Of a stretch of DNA of 64,000 nt, positions 30,909 to 42,095 are shown piece after piece (the first letter of the stretch is position 1; the number at the start of each line of letters is the position of its first letter). The notes under the pieces are model-generated. The model was not told the origin of the DNA. It worked only from the letters and a program-made list of their open reading frames with translations, and ran no database searches. The DNA is from Diplonema japonicum. Its lineage: Eukaryota; Euglenozoa; Diplonemea; Diplonemida; Diplonemidae. The stretch lies in the NCBI GenBank assembly GCA_964019335.1, contig OZ025730.1, positions 1 through 64,000 on the forward strand, given 5' to 3'. Position numbers and translations under genes: made by a program.

Positions 30909-33053
30909 ACAAAAAAAAAAAGAATTACCTGCTGCGCCTTCTCCAACTCTCCCTTCAATCTCATGTTGTCTTTGAGCAGGGAAAAGATCATCGCTTCCTT
31001 TTCCGCTAGTTTCTCGGCGTACTCCGCACGAACCTGTGCCTCCACCACCTCTCGTAGACTCTTCTGCTCGTCACCCGCTGCCCGCCCAGTAGGGGACAAG
31101 CTTCCGGGTTTGATCAAAGGCGGCTTCCCTGTAGGCCCGTGGCCTAATGAAGTCCGTTTCGCGGGCAATGTGTGGCTGAGACTAGGCGAGGAGCGTGGCG
31201 TGCTTCTGTTGAAATCAGGCGTTCGGGAAGCCTGTCTTCGGGTTGTCCATTTGTGTTTCGAACCTCGTGAGTTCAGACTTGATGCAGATGTGCTGTCCCA
31301 GTCCCCGGCATGCGCGCTTCGTTTCAATTTGCAGAATTCACACAATTGCGGTGTCCCCCATGCTGCCTTGAACCCGTTGCACTTCACAACCTTTCCACGC
31401 GAGACGTTCAGTTCTGACAGTGCAGGTGTCGCCACGTGATCAGCATCAGGGATGGCGTCATCAAGAGCTGCAGGGGGTGTCTTCCCCATGAACGTTGTCG
31501 CAGGGGATGTGGGGGCAGAACAGCCACCGTTCGGGATGACATGAGACGGGGATAGTTTAGCAGGTTTCGAAGTGCTCTGAGGCGACTGGGCCTTTAAAGG
31601 CGACCGGTGCACCCTATTGCTAGGCGACCTCGATGCTGTATGCGCAGGGCTGTGCGGTGGTGTTCGTGCGGGTGTGGTTGTTGGTTGTATCTCTGCCCAT
31701 GCGTCCCCCATCGCTTTCCCGACAGACTCAAGCTGCGTTTCGCTTAGATTCGCAACTAGTATCGGCGCCAGTATCTCTACCCCGCCCATTTTATCGGCGA
31801 GGCTCTCCGCAAGCTTCCTTGCGTGCGCCCGGGTGTTCTCTGACGCGTCGCTTAAAAAACTTCCGAGCGACTTCACAAGAAGCCCCATCTTCGAGTAATG
31901 CTTCAACACATGGAACTCGATCACCTCCACCGTCTGCGTGATGACCTTAATACACTGTGCCTTCAACGTACCGTTTTTGCTGTTCGTCGCGCTGGCAAGC
32001 ATCCGGGATATGAGGCGAACTCTGTGTGTTTTATATTTATTTTAACCCCCGGCACTGGGAGCACACCTATGGTGGTCGGTGATATGTTGGATGACATCAT
32101 GGAAGCATTCTTCAGCAGCGTCTCGGATGAAGTGGTTGTCGCCCGATGCCAACCGTAGTACCTCTGTCGTGAGAGGCTCGAGCTGCGCGTCCAAAGCTTT
32201 CAGCTCTCTGTGGTGGTGATAATTTGTAACAACCTCTGGGTGACTGCACATCATACCTGCAATCGCTTTTGACAATGTCGGAGAAGGTGAGCAGCGCGTT
32301 CTTCATGACGGCACTGCGGAGGGACTTCATGCACGCAGTGACCGCCATAAGGACGGACTGCAAACTATTCACAAGATAGTGCGGGTGGAAGACGGTGAAT
32401 CTACGGATCAAGGTGAGCCCCGCACACTGCAGGTTCCAGTCCGTTTTCCGGATGTCATCCAAGGACTTGGTGAAGATGAGTTGAGATACATGCGGGATAG
32501 CCGTGAGTTCCTCTGCCTTTACATAAGAGGGAGTTTGGAGGTGTGCAGTCCGGCGGGTCACGGATTGAGTGGAAAGAGAGGGTTGACGGGTGGTTGGCTT
32601 TTTAACGATTTTCTTCAAAACAACCGGTTCCGGTTCCGGTTCTGGGTCAGGGTCGGGGGGGGTGGCGAGAGGCGGGGTAGAAATGCAGTTCGTAGGCGAC
32701 GAGTCGGTAAGAGAACTTGGTAGGTCCTCCCACAGGACGGCAAGGCTTGGCCGAACATCGCGAACCATGCAGGCGTCCTTTGTCGGTGCCACCACCAAGG
32801 TCTCATCGACCCACTTGAACACCATGTCGTTGTCAAGAAGGACGTCCCCTTCACATGTCACCTCCAAGTGTCGTGCCTCTACATTCTCCACCGTTATCGG
32901 GAAGTCGTCGAATGACACCAACGGCAGCATCGCCTCCTTCAGCTCCCCAATGGTCATCTCGTCCTTGTTCGGTACCTTCACACCCACCGCCTCGTCCTCC
33001 GACGCCCCCGAGATCCGTATCCATATTTTTACTACTTTTTCGTTGTCGGCCAT
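30722..33053 (-). CDS. TOG/CLASP-like HEAT-repeat microtubule protein
   Basis: Four exons: 33053-32257, 32207-32067, 32021-30929 and 30874-30722. The introns are 49, 45 and 54 bases; the second starts GTGTG and the third GTAAT. Spliced length is 727 residues. The N-terminal 95 residues (VKIWIRISG...VFKWVDETLVV) look like a ubiquitin-like or beta-rich domain. After an acidic Pro-rich linker (PDPDPEPEPEP), residues about 200-410 form HEAT-type helices of the TOG/CLASP class (KTDWNLQCAGLTLIRRF, LRSAVMKNALLTFSDIV, NHFIRDAAEECF, ENTRAHARKLAESLADK). A basic Ser/Pro region follows, with a small CxxC...H motif (LCEFCKLKRSAH), then a short coiled coil. TOG domains bind tubulin, which suggests a role in the cytoskeleton or flagellum. 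Confidence 0.83.
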
Positions 33054-33558
33054 CCAAAGTGACCCGCCTCTTTTTTTTTTTTTTTTTTGTGTTTTGATTT
33101 TGCAGAATAACAACGATGGGGGGGGGGGGGGGGGGATGAAAGATGCTGCACTTTTTCTCGCTCTCTTTTTGTTGCGAAAAAAAAATCTTTTTTTTTTGTT
33201 AGCTTATCTTGTAGCGTCATTTTAAGAATATCTTTTGCTCGTGCGACAAAAGACACGTCATCAAGAACTTTTTCTCTCTTTTTTTTTTGGTTCCTTCTGA
33301 CAGTTTCCAAAAAATCTTCCTCTAAAAAAAAGAACATGTGCTGTCGTGGGGGGAGGTTTATCTTTCTCACCCTCCCCCTTCTATGCTTACAAACATAGAT
33401 CTTAGGCTTGGTGGGGCCAAGAGTGCACGGCAATATTATGAAAAACGCTACTTTTTTCGGGCAAATTTTATCGAAAACGAGACATTTCACACGTTTTTTC
33501 TTTCTTTTTTTTCTCTTTTTTTTTCCCTCTTACAAAAAAAAAAGAAGAAAGACACTCT
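33054..33558. other. Intergenic spacer of about 500 bases
   Basis: G run at about 33118-33136 and several A/T runs. A stretch of mixed sequence at 33200-33260 has no convincing frame. Confidence 0.55.
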
Positions 33559-34617
33559 TTAGTTTTTAGACAGTTCCAGCACAGTGGCGGCAACCTTCAG
33601 TGCTTGCCTCACTTCAGGGATGTAAGAGGGGAAGAGTGGAGCGATGTGGCAGAGATGGTCTTGGTGGGTGTGGGAAAGGGTAGGGGTTTGGTGCTTGGCA
33701 GCGAAAGCAACAGCAGGGGGCCCGATGGGGTCGATCCCGCCCGTCCAGATCCAGGTGGGGGGGAGGGCATCGAACACCTCCTTGTCCTCCCAGTACAAAG
33801 CGGAGTAGTGCTTTGTACCCTTCTCCTTCATCCCTTCCATGAAATAACTCCTGAAGATGTTGTAAATCTCCTTGTGCAAAAGAGGGTCCGTGACAGTTTC
33901 ATCCATAAAACCAACTGTCAAATCAACCGACGGTGAGATCAACAAGTACGCACGGGGGATGCTCCCCCCGCGGCGTACAAGCTCCCTGTGCATCAGCAGG
34001 GTCAACGTGCCTCCAGCAGAATCGCCTCCGACTACCATAGTGGGGTAGGCATCACGCATTCTATCATAACACTTCATGGCATCTTCCAATAGCTGTTCTT
34101 GGTCCACGTCTGGTAAGAGAGGGTACTCGCAAATGAAAATATCGCCTTTGTGTTCAATATTCGATGCGAACTCTATCACAGACGGGGTGTATCCGCGACT
34201 GCTGCCTACGGTGAAGCCTCCACCATGATAGTACAGAAGAGGGGCTTCGGAAGGTTGTGTTCCTGGTACAAACCACCCGAGAGGCTCTTGGCGTGCGTGT
34301 CCCATCGTGACTGGGTTCCATGGGTTCAGGAGCTGCATCCCCCTTTCCACAATTTCTCGGTTCTCCTGAACGGTTTTGTCTAATGACACGCCGAGGCCGA
34401 CATTTCTCCCGAATGCGTTGTTCATCTGCAAGATGTTCAGGAACAGTTTTGCCTCTTGCGTGCCTTCCCCCTCAGAGCAGGACACAATCCCATTTATGCA
34501 AACGGCAGTTGCCAGTTTCAAACCACCACGCGCAGCTGTGCTGAGCATCAGATAGCCACCGCCCGTCGCAAGGCAGATGGCGGTGAACAGCACAATACAG
34601 AAGCACTCCCCGACCAT
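33559..34617 (-). CDS. Alpha/beta hydrolase of the hormone-sensitive lipase type
   Basis: 352 residues. A hydrophobic N-terminus (MVGECFCIVLFTAICLATGGGYLML) is a signal anchor or signal peptide. The oxyanion motif HGGG is at 131-134, the nucleophile elbow GGDSAGG places Ser at 200, the acid lies in TGGIDPIG (about 300) and the base in DHLCHIAPLF (about 330). This is the alpha/beta-hydrolase fold-3 (HSL/AADAC) family, which cleaves carboxyl esters or amides, often at the endoplasmic reticulum membrane. It is uninterrupted and complete. Substrate unknown. Confidence 0.92.
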   Translation of the reverse strand: MVGECFCIVLFTAICLATGGGYLMLSTAARGGLKLATAVCINGIVSCSEGEGTQEAKLFLNILQMNNAFGRNVGLGVSLDKTVQENREIVERGMQLLNPWNPVTMGHARQEPLGWFVPGTQPSEAPLLYYHGGGFTVGSSRGYTPSVIEFASNIEHKGDIFICEYPLLPDVDQEQLLEDAMKCYDRMRDAYPTMVVGGDSAGGTLTLLMHRELVRRGGSIPRAYLLISPSVDLTVGFMDETVTDPLLHKEIYNIFRSYFMEGMKEKGTKHYSALYWEDKEVFDALPPTWIWTGGIDPIGPPAVAFAAKHQTPTLSHTHQDHLCHIAPLFPSYIPEVRQALKVAATVLELSKN

Positions 34618-34705
34618 TTCTTTGTTACTTTCTCCCCTCTGTCGACGTATTGATGGGAAACGGGATACAAAATAAATGTCTATAAAAAGAAAACCGGAGA
34701 AGAAT

Positions 34706-35569
34706 CTATTTTCTCCATGTTTTCATTGTTGTCATCGGTTTGAACGTTCGACGGTGCACGCCTTTAATCGGGCCGTGCGTCTTCAAGGCTTCCTGGTGCT
34801 TCTTTGTTCCGTATGCTTTGTGTTCATTGAAGCCGTACTCCGGGTAGGTTTCATGAATGCTGAGCAACGCGGCGTCACGGATGCTCTTAGCGATGATGGA
34901 GGCACCGGCGATGTCCTGAAAGCGAAGGTCGCCTTTCTCGACTTCGAGGGCAGGGATGCCAAAGGCAGTACCCGACGCGCCCTTAAGGGCTTTCTCCTGC
35001 TTGAAAGGCGGAGTGAGGATGGACCTCCCGTCATAGAAAACCATAGGACTCTTAACGTGGGGCAGGACAAGTTTGAGGGAGTTGTTCATTGAGTTCCGTG
35101 TGGCTTGCAATATGTTCAGCTTGTCGATTTCGTCGGGGTGCATAAGGTCCACGCTTGTGACTGCGCTGCAGTTCACAATTTCTTGGAGGAGCTGCACTCT
35201 ACTTTTCTCCGACATAAGCTTCGAATCCTTGACACCTTCTAAAAGTGTTCCCGTTGGCAGACTGAATGCTGCCGTGCATACCGGTCCCGCCCAGCACCCT
35301 CTCCCTGCCTCATCCACGCCTATGATTTGTTCCGCTCCCCACCTTTCTTTGATCTCGGCGGCGGCCGACACCATACTTCGGAGCCTCTCTACATCTTTCT
35401 CCAGCATTTTCGGCTTCACCACATTTGTTCTGACGACGGCAAACTCATCAATCACCTCTGTAACGCAGTCAGCTTTCCTCACCGCGAGGGTCTCCAAAGC
35501 GGCTGCCACTAGACTTTTGTGCTTTGGAAGGAATCGCAGCTCCTGCAATACAACTGCGCACCGTTTCAT
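34706..35569 (-). CDS. rnhB: Ribonuclease HII
   Basis: 287 residues from the ATG at 35569 (MKRCAVV), eight bases after a CAAACAG acceptor. It is a type 2 RNase H, which cleaves RNA in RNA-DNA hybrids and at single ribonucleotides. The motif GVDEAGRGCWAGPVC holds the catalytic Asp86 and Glu87. KDSKLMSEKSR, VFYDGRS, ASIIAKSIRDA and the C-terminal GTKKHQEALKTHGP...HRRTF are all as in bacterial RNase HII, more than in the eukaryotic RNase H2A subunit. The first 75 residues are an extra helical segment and could direct it to the mitochondrion. Kinetoplastids also have a bacterial-type RNase HII in that organelle (general knowledge). Confidence 0.95.
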   Translation of the reverse strand: MKRCAVVLQELRFLPKHKSLVAAALETLAVRKADCVTEVIDEFAVVRTNVVKPKMLEKDVERLRSMVSAAAEIKERWGAEQIIGVDEAGRGCWAGPVCTAAFSLPTGTLLEGVKDSKLMSEKSRVQLLQEIVNCSAVTSVDLMHPDEIDKLNILQATRNSMNNSLKLVLPHVKSPMVFYDGRSILTPPFKQEKALKGASGTAFGIPALEVEKGDLRFQDIAGASIIAKSIRDAALLSIHETYPEYGFNEHKAYGTKKHQEALKTHGPIKGVHRRTFKPMTTMKTWRK

Positions 35570-35577
35570 TTTTCTTC

Positions 35578-35616
35578 CTGTTTGCAGTAAAAAGAAAAAG
35601 GGGGAAGAGGGAGAGG
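35578..35616 (-). promoter_or_regulatory. Candidate trans-splice acceptor of RNase HII gene
   Basis: On the coding strand a pyrimidine tract (CCCTCTTCCCCC then TTTTTCTTTTTACTG) ends in CAAACAG. The AG lies at 35579-35578, eight bases before the ATG at 35569. A miniexon added here would give a very short 5' UTR. Confidence 0.55.
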
Positions 35617-35658
35617 GCAATGAGAGGGCGGGGGGGGGTTAATAATATCAACAAAATG

Positions 35659-37233
35659 CTAGGATAAAAGATGTTTCTTCCCTTCCCGCTCGATCGCGTC
35701 GAGAAACGATGCGGCTTCGTTGAAACCCTGCATCCTCGCGAGATCGATGGGCTTGCGTGGTGTAGTAGTGGTGGTTAAGAGGTTCGGGTTGCAGGTTTTG
35801 TTCGCAACAAGGAGCTTAACGATTGAGAAAAACTTATAATACGCTGCAAAGTGCAGTGGGGTCCAGCTTTGCGTAGAGGTGGCGATGGATGCATCGGCCC
35901 CCGAGGAAAGCAGAAGGTCCACGATTTGAACACAACCGCTGCGTGCAGCATAGGATAGAGGAGTGAAACCCTTTTCATCGGGGATGTCCCCGTCCGCGTT
36001 GCCCACCAACGCCTTGACCACGTCAACAAAGCCCTCCTTCGCAGCGAGAAGCAAAGCTGTGTTCCCTTTAGACCCACGTTCATTCGTTTCGCATCTATTT
36101 TCTACCAAAACCCGAACAACAGGACCATGCCCGCGAATTGCCGCTAGCATCAAAGCGGAGTGCCCCGTCCGTGTTTTGAGATGTATATCAGCACCAGCTT
36201 CGAGGATGAGCTTAACATGCGTTGCCTTCCCTCTGAAACATTCATGGTGAAGGGCTGTGAAGCCCTTTTCGTCGTAATCGTCGATGTGCGCTGCTTCCTT
36301 TTCGAGGAGTTCTGTGAAGGCAGGGCCGTCTAATGACAGGCCGTGGAATAGTCTGCGCTCTTTGCTCCGATCCAAATATTCCCTTTCTAGTGCAGATGCT
36401 CTGCCTGTTTCGTACACAGAATATGTTGCATCATCTACCACAAGAGCCACTGTTGATTCTGCGAAGAAAACATCACAGAGAGTACAACGAACACCTCGTG
36501 TCACGGAGCCCAACCCGTACTGGGACTTATCTTTAACGTGAAGCTCAAAACAAGTGAAGCACATAACGTGCAAATCGTGGGATGGGCACTGCAACGACTC
36601 GGCAAGGTCCGCCGGTTGTAAACAGATACAACACAACACCGCTGCCTTGATGTTGTAAAGCTCCCTCTTCACATCGTACAGAGAGCCTTTCTTCATCCTG
36701 CCGATCTTCTGGAGACTGTCCAAGATGAATGAGTTGGGTATTTTGCCGGATGGCTTTCCCAGTTCCCCTACGAGGCTGATGGCAAGGGTGCTGTCTGGGA
36801 TCCTTGATGCGAACCCATTGCACAGCAAAGGTTCGTATTTTAATGACGATTGTGGTTTCGTTATCAAGATGTTGTTCGTGCAAACCTCGCCGTGGTTCAG
36901 GCCTTTGCTGTGGAGGTGCAACAGTATATCGCAGACTCTTGTGGCAATGTACAGTCTTTCTACGTCTGGGACCGCTTCGTCGCCAGCCAGCACATCAGAC
37001 AGCACTGCACCACGCGGGGCTTTGAAAATTGCAAAGCCTGGTGCCGTCGCTACCAGTTTGCGGAGGCCGTCTATCGCCACAGGCGGTACTTGTTGGTGTT
37101 CTTTAACCTTTTCGATGTATATTTCATCGGCGTGACATGTGCTTTGTCTTAAGTACTCAACGCACTTTATACTTAAATTCGCCACGTGCCCGCCAGATAA
37201 GGCGGCCTCCAGACGTGCCACTTCTTCGTGCAT
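35659..37233 (-). CDS. Pseudokinase, zinc finger and ankyrin repeat protein
   Basis: 524 residues from the ATG at 37233, just downstream of an AGTTAG acceptor (AG at 37241-37242). Residues about 20-190 are kinase-like: helix E and the catalytic-loop region read LLHLHSKGLNHGEVCTNNILI, where the usual HRD is HGE, and the DFG position reads CNGFAS, so catalysis is unlikely. Residues about 198-250 are Cys-rich (CCICLQ, then CPSH, CFTCF and CTLC), a RING- or B-box-like zinc site. From about 310 there are five or six ankyrin repeats (KGFTALHHECFRGK, TGHSALMLAAIRGH and so on). It probably acts as a scaffold or ubiquitin-ligase-like adaptor; inference. Confidence 0.85.
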   Translation of the reverse strand: MHEEVARLEAALSGGHVANLSIKCVEYLRQSTCHADEIYIEKVKEHQQVPPVAIDGLRKLVATAPGFAIFKAPRGAVLSDVLAGDEAVPDVERLYIATRVCDILLHLHSKGLNHGEVCTNNILITKPQSSLKYEPLLCNGFASRIPDSTLAISLVGELGKPSGKIPNSFILDSLQKIGRMKKGSLYDVKRELYNIKAAVLCCICLQPADLAESLQCPSHDLHVMCFTCFELHVKDKSQYGLGSVTRGVRCTLCDVFFAESTVALVVDDATYSVYETGRASALEREYLDRSKERRLFHGLSLDGPAFTELLEKEAAHIDDYDEKGFTALHHECFRGKATHVKLILEAGADIHLKTRTGHSALMLAAIRGHGPVVRVLVENRCETNERGSKGNTALLLAAKEGFVDVVKALVGNADGDIPDEKGFTPLSYAARSGCVQIVDLLLSSGADASIATSTQSWTPLHFAAYYKFFSIVKLLVANKTCNPNLLTTTTTPRKPIDLARMQGFNEAASFLDAIEREGKKHLLS

Positions 37234-37379
37234 AACCAACCTAACTATTGGTAATAACCAGAAAAAAGAAACAAGAAAATACTACAAAAAAAAGAAAGGG
37301 GAGGGGGGGGGGGTTCTTCTTTCTTTTACTAAATCTATCTATGTAATATAATCTTTCCTTCGTTTTTTTTTTTTTTGTG

Positions 37380-39419
37380 TTATCTGAACCTGTTTGTCAG
37401 CGCCCGGTGCGCAGGGCAGTACGGTGCCAGCCAAGGATGAAGGAGAAGCTCCTGCACGGTGGGCCTCTCAGTGGGGTCCCACCGCATGCAAGAGGTGATG
37501 AACTCTAGAAAGTCAGACCCGTTGTCTGGTAAGAAGAGGGAGACGATGTCGCGCAGGTTTGCATGCCGTCTGTGTATTTTTCTTTCTTCTTTCCCACCCC
37601 CCTTAATCCCTTTATGCCAACACACCTATATGAAGGCGGACGAAGCAGCTTGCCGTTGCTATCAAAATACTTGGCCATGCGGCCGACGATGCAAGAAGGT
37701 GGGGGGTTCCCCATAAGCTATAAAAAAAAATTTTTTTTTTTTCATTTTGCATTTCCCCAACAAAACCCATACCTCCACAATTTGAATAATGTGGTCATCC
37801 TCTGATGAAGGTTGGAAGAGAGACCGCCCGGTGACAAGCTCGAACGCAACACACCCCAACGCCCAGACATCGCTTTGTCTAAGGAAGGTGTTCGAAAGCA
37901 GTATTTCGGGAGCTCTGCAGCATTTGCTGGAATGAGTCAGATGATAGGTGGGTGGAGGGAGGTTGTGGTTCGGGAAGCAGCAAGCGGCGCCGACATACGC
38001 CAGCACCACCTGACGGTAGTCATCTAGCGAGCCTTCTATATGCTTGCAAGGTGTGTCCGGGTACAGGGCATCGAACATAGCCGAGCGTATCCCCACAGGG
38101 GGTGTTTTGTACCTAAGAGAACCAACGCACAACGAACCGTGGTGGAGCATCCCTGCTTCGTAGAAACTTGACAGCGCGGAGATAGTTGATATCACAACAT
38201 CCCGTGAGAGGTCTTCAGCATGGCCAGCGTTGTGTGTTGTGCAAGGCGTGTCCCCGGTCACACGACGGACACCAAGTGTCACTTCAGAACCTTGTGCGTC
38301 ATGGCTGACGAAGGTGCTTGTCACAAGAGCGTGGGGGATGTTGTTGAGAAGGGGGGCAACATTTTGCTCGCGTTGCGCCGTTTCCGCTGCGTGGGGCGGG
38401 AGAATGTCCAACTGCACAAACGGGGTTTCATTCTTCGGAGCCTGTTCGTCCCTTGCTACCCACCCGCACATTGTTTCTTTGACTAGTAAAAACCGCCCGA
38501 CTCTGGTTTGTTGGAACCCACCCGCCGGTTTCAAAGTTTTACTCCTGGATCTGGATCTAGATCTAGATCTGGACCTGGATCGGGGTTTTAATTTGACCCC
38601 CCTTCGCGGGCTTGGGCTGACGCTCGCAGGCGGTGACGAACTGACGGACTTTTTCCGCCCGCTGTACAACCTGTCAAAAACACATTGCTGCGCTTTCTTA
38701 CTCTGCTTCCTGAAAGGAGGCGAACCTGTACTCTGCATGGACCTTGGCTTCGAATGCCTCCGCCGCCTTCTCTCCTTAAACCAGGCCTGTATCTTAACAG
38801 CCATGCGTTCTTGTAGGATTCGGTTGTAAATGTGCTGAAAACCAGTGAAATCAACGACGATCTCACCGCAGGACCGTATGATGTAAGTGTGGAGGTCGTA
38901 CGTGTTGAAGACGTGGGGGGGTATGGAGAGGATCGTCTGCACGGGGTACGTGTTTAAAATTCGAAGGAACGTCGTTACGGGTGTCGGGCCTTCGAAGTAA
39001 TAGGTGAATAGATACCGCAGCCACTGTGTTTGGCTGTGTGAAAAGGGTAGAGGGATGGTGGCGGTGACGTGGTCGATTTGTGCGATGGTCTGCGTCCCGT
39101 CTTCGTACGCTACCTTTGCCTTGCCATGGCTTTGTAAGCTGCTCACTACACCAAGCCTGCCCTCTACGTGCACTGCTTTCCCTATTTTACTTCGGTCGGC
39201 CCCTCCCCGTACCTTTCTTGGTACGACCGTTGCCATGTTCCAGGCTTTCATGACGACTACAGCCATGGACCACTCGCTGTCCTCGGTTTCGCCTTCTTCT
39301 CCTTTTATGCAGACCTCATACTGATCCGATACCTCTTGCGGCCCTATGTCGCTGCCCCACTCGCTTCCCAACGCCCTGCATAGGGTCACCGCTTCTGCGA
39401 GGTCGTTTTGTAATCTCAT
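37380..39419 (-). CDS. DYRK-like pseudokinase with IQ motif and RS repeat
   Basis: Exons 39419-37773, 37717-37626 and 37569-37380. The introns are 55 bases (GTATGG to TATAG) and 56 bases (GTGTG to ACACAG). Spliced length is 642 residues. The N-terminal 200 residues are unassigned. An IQ-like helix (MAVKIQAWFKERRRRRH) lies near 205 and a run of Arg-Ser dipeptides near 280-292. The kinase domain covers about 305-625. Its C-lobe is well kept (CRAPEILLS, SDVWALGCVAFELVTG, LMGNPPPSCI, SCMRWDPTERPTVQELLLHPW) and resembles the CMGC/DYRK group. The N-lobe glycine loop and the HRD and DFG motifs are missing (HHGSLCVGSLR in the loop), so it is probably a pseudokinase. The splice joins the C-lobe exactly. 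Confidence 0.86.
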
Positions 39420-39986
39420 GTCCCCTTTTTTTCTTCTTCTTCTTTTTATTTATTTCATTGTGGTCCTTTCTTTTTTTCTTTTTGTTGTTGTTGTTGTGTG
39501 TGTGTGTGTGTTTTTTTTTTTTTTCTTTTTTTTTTTTTCCCCTTGGAGAAGAAAAATTGTGGTGGTGTGTGGGATAATAGAAAAAGAGCAAAAAAAAAAA
39601 AAGAAGAAGAAAAAAAAAAGACATCAAAGCACACCCCCCCCCCCCCCCCCCCCCATTCTCTCTTTTTCATTCTTTCTCTCTCTCTGTCTTTCTTTTTTTA
39701 TATTCATTTCACCTCACATTTAACCCTTCACTACCTATTTACGCAATTTACTTTTTTACCTTCATTTTTTTATAAAAAAAAAGTGGGGAGAGGGGAAGAG
39801 AGTGTAGGGATAGCAGGGTGGGGGGGGATCTTATTTCTTCTATTATTACGAACAGCCCCGTTTTCCGGGGGCAGGGTGGTTACGGTATTTCTTATTTTTT
39901 TTTTTCTTTCAACACTCTTTTTTCCTTTTTCTTTTTTTTTTTTTTTTTTTTTTCCCTCTCTTCCTTTCTCCATTTTCGCTCTTCAT
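39420..39986. other. Low-complexity spacer
   Basis: A TG run (39496-39510), a C run (about 39634-39654), and T and A runs. No gene. Confidence 0.6.
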
Positions 39987-40263
39987 CTAGACTGAAGCAT
40001 TGGCTTGGAACTTGTCATAGAACTCATCATCCTCCTCATCCTCATCATCTTCGTCGTCACCATCATCTGGCGCATCGTCAGTTTTTGTCATGATGTAGAC
40101 ATGGTAATGAGAGGAAGGGGCCGCATCACAGGAGAAAACCGGTTTGTCGATCGTGCGGTGGTCCACCTCCCAGCAGAGCTTCTTACGGCGGAAATGGTCA
40201 ATACGGGTATCAGGCTGACCATAGGAGACGCAGATGAACTTGGCGCCTTTCTTCATAACCCGG

Positions 40264-40303
<40 letters not shown>

Positions 40304-40826
40304 CCCCAACACATACTTTGCTTGTTGATCTGGTACGCGACGTGGAAGCTGTTGCTTCCGCACAAAAGGGCGTCGATGGTGGCCTTGATGATCACCAGGT
40401 CGAAGGTGCCGTCGCTGAACTCCATCTTGGAGCCGTCCATTCTCAACCAGCTCATCTTTTCCAACTCCTTGTAGCGGTTCTTCATCTGGTTGATGACCAC
40501 CTCCGAGATGTCGATATTTGTAATGTCGTGCACTCCAGTGTCGTACAGCTGCGCACTGAGCCCTGGTTTTTTTTTTTTTTTTTTTTTTTTGTTTTTTTTC
40601 CTCTCATACTCGAGTTTCCACACCCCACCACCAAGCACTTGCTATCCGGTTTCACAATCGGTGTCAAAATGTCCTTCAGCGGCTCGTAGCTGACGTACCA
40701 ATCGAACGTCGTGTCGTTCGCCTTGTACCGCTCATCCCAGTAATCTTGTTTTTTTTTTTTTTTTTTTTTAAATATTTTCCTTCTTTTTTTTTTCCCCTCC
40801 ATACCAGCTTTACCGTACTCCGGCAT
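39987..40826 (-). CDS. EEF1A lysine methyltransferase-like protein
   Basis: Four exons: 40826-40805, 40744-40610, 40562-40317 and 40267-39987. The introns are 60, 47 and 49 bases, each with a GTATG donor and mostly a long A run. Spliced length is 227 residues. The sequence YWDERY...FDWYVSYEPL then CLVVGCGNS-RLSAQLYDTG is the hallmark of the METTL13/EEF1AKMT4 family of small SAM-dependent methyltransferases, which modify translation factor eEF1A. Later motifs DISEVVINQM, MDGSKMEFSDGTFDLVIIKATIDALLCG and the C-terminal strand KFICVSYGQP fit. The end is a run of Asp/Glu (about 195-220). The first exon codes only seven residues, so this gene is easily truncated by automatic calls. Confidence 0.9.
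40269..40303. repeat. Intronic T run (A on the coding strand)
   Basis: About 35 identical bases that make up most of the 49-base third intron of the methyltransferase gene. Confidence 0.8.
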
Positions 40827-41000
40827 ATTATTATTTTTTCTTACTCTTTTTTTTTTTTTTTTTTTTGTGTGTGTGTCTCTCCTCTCCTTCCCCCCTCCTT
40901 TTTTTCTTGATGGGGGGTTTTTTTTTTGTAGTCTACAAGGGGAACAAAAAAAAATACAAGAGAAAAAAAAAAAAAAAAAACTTCTTTTTCATCTTTCGCG

Positions 41001-42095
41001 CTACTGATCATTAGAATGCCTGTACAAAAGATGCACCCCTTGCTGGCTCGCTACCGGGTTGGAAACACTGTCCGGTTTGAGGGATGAAGCGAGTTGCAAG
41101 ACTGACGCATCGATCGGTACGGGTAGGTGAGGCAGCGTCCCGAGTAGGCCCTTTTTAGAAGCGCTAGTGCAAATGGAGTGTTTTTTCGCGTATTTTCCAA
41201 AGGCGTAGGCGGTACCCCGGCCGTCCATGTTCAGGAGGATCTCCTGTTTAGCGGAGGTGAGTTGTGCCGTGGCTTTTGCGGTGTTCCCGTCCAGCAAAAT
41301 ATGCGAGATTTTAACCGGTCCCAGAGATGTGTCCTCGGCCGGTTCTGGGACAGGCGAGACGCTTTTTTTGACTTCTATTCCGTCCCAAAAATCAGCTTTC
41401 ACCTTGTGCTCGGTTTTGTTGCCTCTGTTGCGAATTTCTATCGACGCAGCCTTGGCCTGTGCGTCACGTTCCTTTTCCTGTTCTGCTGTCATAACGGGTG
41501 GTTTCTCCTCGGCTTGTTCGATATGTTTGGTTTCGGGTTTGGCTGGTCTCGCAGGTGGTGTCAGCACCAGTTTGAAGCTTCTGGTCGACATCCCTACTCG
41601 AAGCCGGTCTTCCGGAGTGATCTTTACCGGTTTTTTATGCGGGAGCTTGGTATCGTTAATGAACGTTCCATGTTGTGTCTTAAGGTCGATGATGTAAGTG
41701 GATTTGCTCTTCTCGTGGTGGACTAAGGCAACGTGGACCCTGCTCACAGAGGGGTGTTCGAGAGGGACATCGCATACTTGGCTGTTTCTTCCAAAGAGGT
41801 AGTAAGGGCAGCCGTCGATCATTATGGTGTCGATTTGTTTCTCGCCTTTAAACACGCATAGATGCACCCCGCCACAGGGCATCCCCGCCCACTCAGGTAC
41901 GTCAAAGTACTCCTCTTGCCTGCGGAGCTTGTCTGTTGCCACCATCCCCTTCACCATCCCCTTCTTCGCTTCCAAAGCCTGCGCTGCTAAAACTTCCATT
42001 TGCTCTGCATCCAGCCCACCCTGTACACCTTGAGCTGATCTCCTCTTTTTCATATCCATCATCTGGCTCCAATCCGACTGGGCTTCCCGCTTCAT
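41001..42095 (-). CDS. FHA-domain protein (NIPP1-like)
   Basis: 364 residues. A basic N-terminal helix precedes a forkhead-associated domain at about 75-180: YLFGRNSQVCDVPLEHPSVSRVHVAL and LKTQHGTFINDTKL hold the conserved GR, SRxH and HGT-x-N phosphothreonine-binding residues. The segment before it (YFDVPEWAG...GVHLCVFK) and the domain type match the NIPP1/PPP1R8 group of nuclear phosphatase-1 and splicing regulators. I do not see a clear RVxF PP1-binding motif. The C-terminal half is low in structure, with an LLDGNTAKATAQLTS stretch. Phosphopeptide binding is nearly certain; the partner is unknown. Confidence 0.85.
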   Translation of the reverse strand: MKREAQSDWSQMMDMKKRRSAQGVQGGLDAEQMEVLAAQALEAKKGMVKGMVATDKLRRQEEYFDVPEWAGMPCGGVHLCVFKGEKQIDTIMIDGCPYYLFGRNSQVCDVPLEHPSVSRVHVALVHHEKSKSTYIIDLKTQHGTFINDTKLPHKKPVKITPEDRLRVGMSTRSFKLVLTPPARPAKPETKHIEQAEEKPPVMTAEQEKERDAQAKAASIEIRNRGNKTEHKVKADFWDGIEVKKSVSPVPEPAEDTSLGPVKISHILLDGNTAKATAQLTSAKQEILLNMDGRGTAYAFGKYAKKHSICTSASKKGLLGTLPHLPVPIDASVLQLASSLKPDSVSNPVASQQGVHLLYRHSNDQ